Origin: Bacteroidota bacterium
Lineage (GTDB): Bacteria; Bacteroidota; Bacteroidia; Sphingobacteriales; Sphingobacteriaceae
DNA length: 6,414 nt
Assembly (NCBI GenBank): GCA_025355225.1
Contig: JANYAB010000281.1
Span: forward strand, 1 to 6,414
Reading direction: 5' to 3'
This document shows positions 5,301-6,414 of the stretch, piece after piece; position 1 is the stretch's first letter; the number at the start of each line of letters is the position of its first letter. The position numbers were made by a program, and so were the translations under genes. A model generated the notes under the pieces. It was not told the DNA's origin. It made no database searches and was given only the letters and a program-made list of their open reading frames with translations.

Positions 5301-6414
5301 CATCCTGAAGTTTTTCTGTAATTCAAAACCGCCCAGGAATTCAATAAAATCCCGATAGTTAACATAGCACCTAACTGATATAGTATATCACCGAAACCGC
5401 TTCCCTTCAATACTACCATCCGCATTATTTTTATAAAATGACTGGTTGGGAAGGTCTCTACAATGGTTTGAGCCCATTGCGGCATACTGTCGACCGAGTT
5501 GAACACACCGCTCATCAGGTTGAATATTAAGATGAAAAAAAACGAGAGCGACATCGCTTGCTGCTGCGTATTGGAGTAGGTAGATATAAGCAGGCCGAAG
5601 CCGAGCATGGCAAAAAGATAAACGATAAGTGAGCCATACAACACCAAAAGATTCCCGACTGGAACAATCCCATAAAAAAGCCGTGCTATTATCAAACCAA
5701 GTGTGAAAAGAATAGTCCCTAAAACCATGAACGGTATCAATTTTCCAAGGATGAATATGTGTTTTTTAATGGGGGTAACATTTATCTGCTCGATGGTGCC
5801 GTTCTCTTTTTCCTGTACAATATTAAAAGCCGATTGCATGGCGGCCATAGCCGTAACCAGCGTAACCAAAATAGCAGGCACTATATACAAATTATAGTCC
5901 ATGAACGGGTTATACCAGTACGACGATGCCACAGTGACCTGCGGCGTATCCAATGATACGGTAGCCGCCGGCCAATTGGCCCTTATATCTGAATTAAAAT
6001 CACCAATGATACTGCTGAGATAGGCCCCGCCAAGGTTGGCTTTTGTCCCTTCAATGGCATTGATGGCTATAAAAACCTTCTCTGAATTTTCTCTTACCAG
6101 GTTCTTCTCAAAATTTACAGGTATCTGAAGCGCCAGATCTGCTTTGTTCTGTTCTACCATCGATAATGCTTCGTGATAAGAAGCTGTATAGCCGGTAAGT
6201 TTAAAATAACCCGAGGCGGTGATCTTGAAGATCAGTTTCCGCGAAAAAGTAGAATGGTCGTTATCAACCACCGCAATAGAAATATTCTTTACTGTATAAT
6301 TGGCGGCCAATGGCAGCAGCACCAACTGTATCACCGGCGCTATAAGCAGCAGCGGGATCATTTGTTTATTGCGCGATATTTGCCTGAACTCTTTTTCGAG
6401 CAGGAATAGCAAGG
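5300..6414 (-). CDS. ABC-2 type transporter permease (YhhJ/DrrB-like), extreme 5' end outside the window
   Basis: About 371 residues of an ABC exporter membrane subunit of the ABC2_membrane_3 type. An amphipathic N-terminal segment (LLEKEFRQISRNKQ) precedes TM1 (about 18-37). A large extracytoplasmic domain (38-172) follows, beginning VKNISIAVVDNDHS and ending in the YNPF motif (167-170). Five more helices lie at about 173-196, 223-247, 254-278, 286-306 and 343-364. The cytoplasmic loop QEKENGTIEQINVTP (200-214) corresponds to the EREnGTlEqL-type coupling segment that contacts the ATPase. Residues are numbered from the TTG at 6412-6410. That TTG is probably internal: the frame stays open to the edge and the family usually starts a few residues earlier. 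Such permeases pair with a DrrA/CcmA-like ATPase, often with a second permease and an HlyD-like adaptor; these would lie upstream, to the right of the window. The cargo (drug, lipid or other) cannot be inferred. The TGA stop abuts repeat array B. Confidence 0.93.
   Translation of the reverse strand, partial: LLFLLEKEFRQISRNKQMIPLLLIAPVIQLVLLPLAANYTVKNISIAVVDNDHSTFSRKLIFKITASGYFKLTGYTASYHEALSMVEQNKADLALQIPVNFEKNLVRENSEKVFIAINAIEGTKANLGGAYLSSIIGDFNSDIRANWPAATVSLDTPQVTVASSYWYNPFMDYNLYIVPAILVTLVTAMAAMQSAFNIVQEKENGTIEQINVTPIKKHIFILGKLIPFMVLGTILFTLGLIIARLFYGIVPVGNLLVLYGSLIVYLFAMLGFGLLISTYSNTQQQAMSLSFFFILIFNLMSGVFNSVDSMPQWAQTIVETFPTSHFIKIMRMVVLKGSGFGDILYQLGAMLTIGILLNSWAVLNYRKTSG

Noticed and set aside
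6410..6412. TTG at 6412-6410 as the true start of the ABC permease
   Set aside because: The frame remains open to the window edge, TTG starts are uncommon, and family members usually have a few more residues before LLFLxEKEFRQI. The gene is therefore treated as truncated.

Overview
The window looks like an ordinary chromosomal stretch from a member of the Bacteroidetes, most likely the Sphingobacteriaceae (Mucilaginibacter/Pedobacter type). Pointers to this are the sequence style of the proteins (a rhomboid ending in NNFY, a second rhomboid with an IDRILDKIS-type tail, a membrane-anchored EEP hydrolase), weak or absent Shine-Dalgarno sequences, and a Bacteroidetes-type TAnnTTTG promoter directly before cysS. 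The intergenic repeats (GGGCTAAAGCCC palindromes, octamer arrays) resemble ones I remember from these genomes. The assignment rests on pattern recognition, not on a search.

Layout from left to right. Positions 1-1290 hold two tandem rhomboid-family intramembrane proteases on the + strand. The first is cut by the window edge; the second is complete and carries a cytoplasmic C-terminal tail. The second overlaps by 11 nt an endonuclease/exonuclease/phosphatase (EEP) family protein at 1280-2389 with three N-terminal membrane helices. The three read as one operon acting in or at the inner membrane. Positions 2390-2719 are non-coding: a ~141-bp imperfect palindrome (2394-2534), an abutting strong hairpin (2534-2557), and further on the promoter of cysS. 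cysS (2720-4183) encodes a full-length cysteinyl-tRNA synthetase and appears to be transcribed alone, possibly as a leaderless mRNA. A secreted protein made of two NTF2-like (DUF4440-type) domains follows at 4342-5208.

That gene converges with an ABC-2 type transporter permease on the - strand (5300 to the right edge; its first few codons lie outside). The 91 bp between the two stop codons is almost entirely occupied by two different arrays with an 8-bp period.

No phage, insertion sequence, CRISPR, RNA gene or defence system is visible. The coding content is conventional. The items most worth a second look are the non-coding repeats, the promoter that abuts the cysS start codon, and the predicted periplasmic placement of the EEP hydrolase in an operon with two rhomboids.
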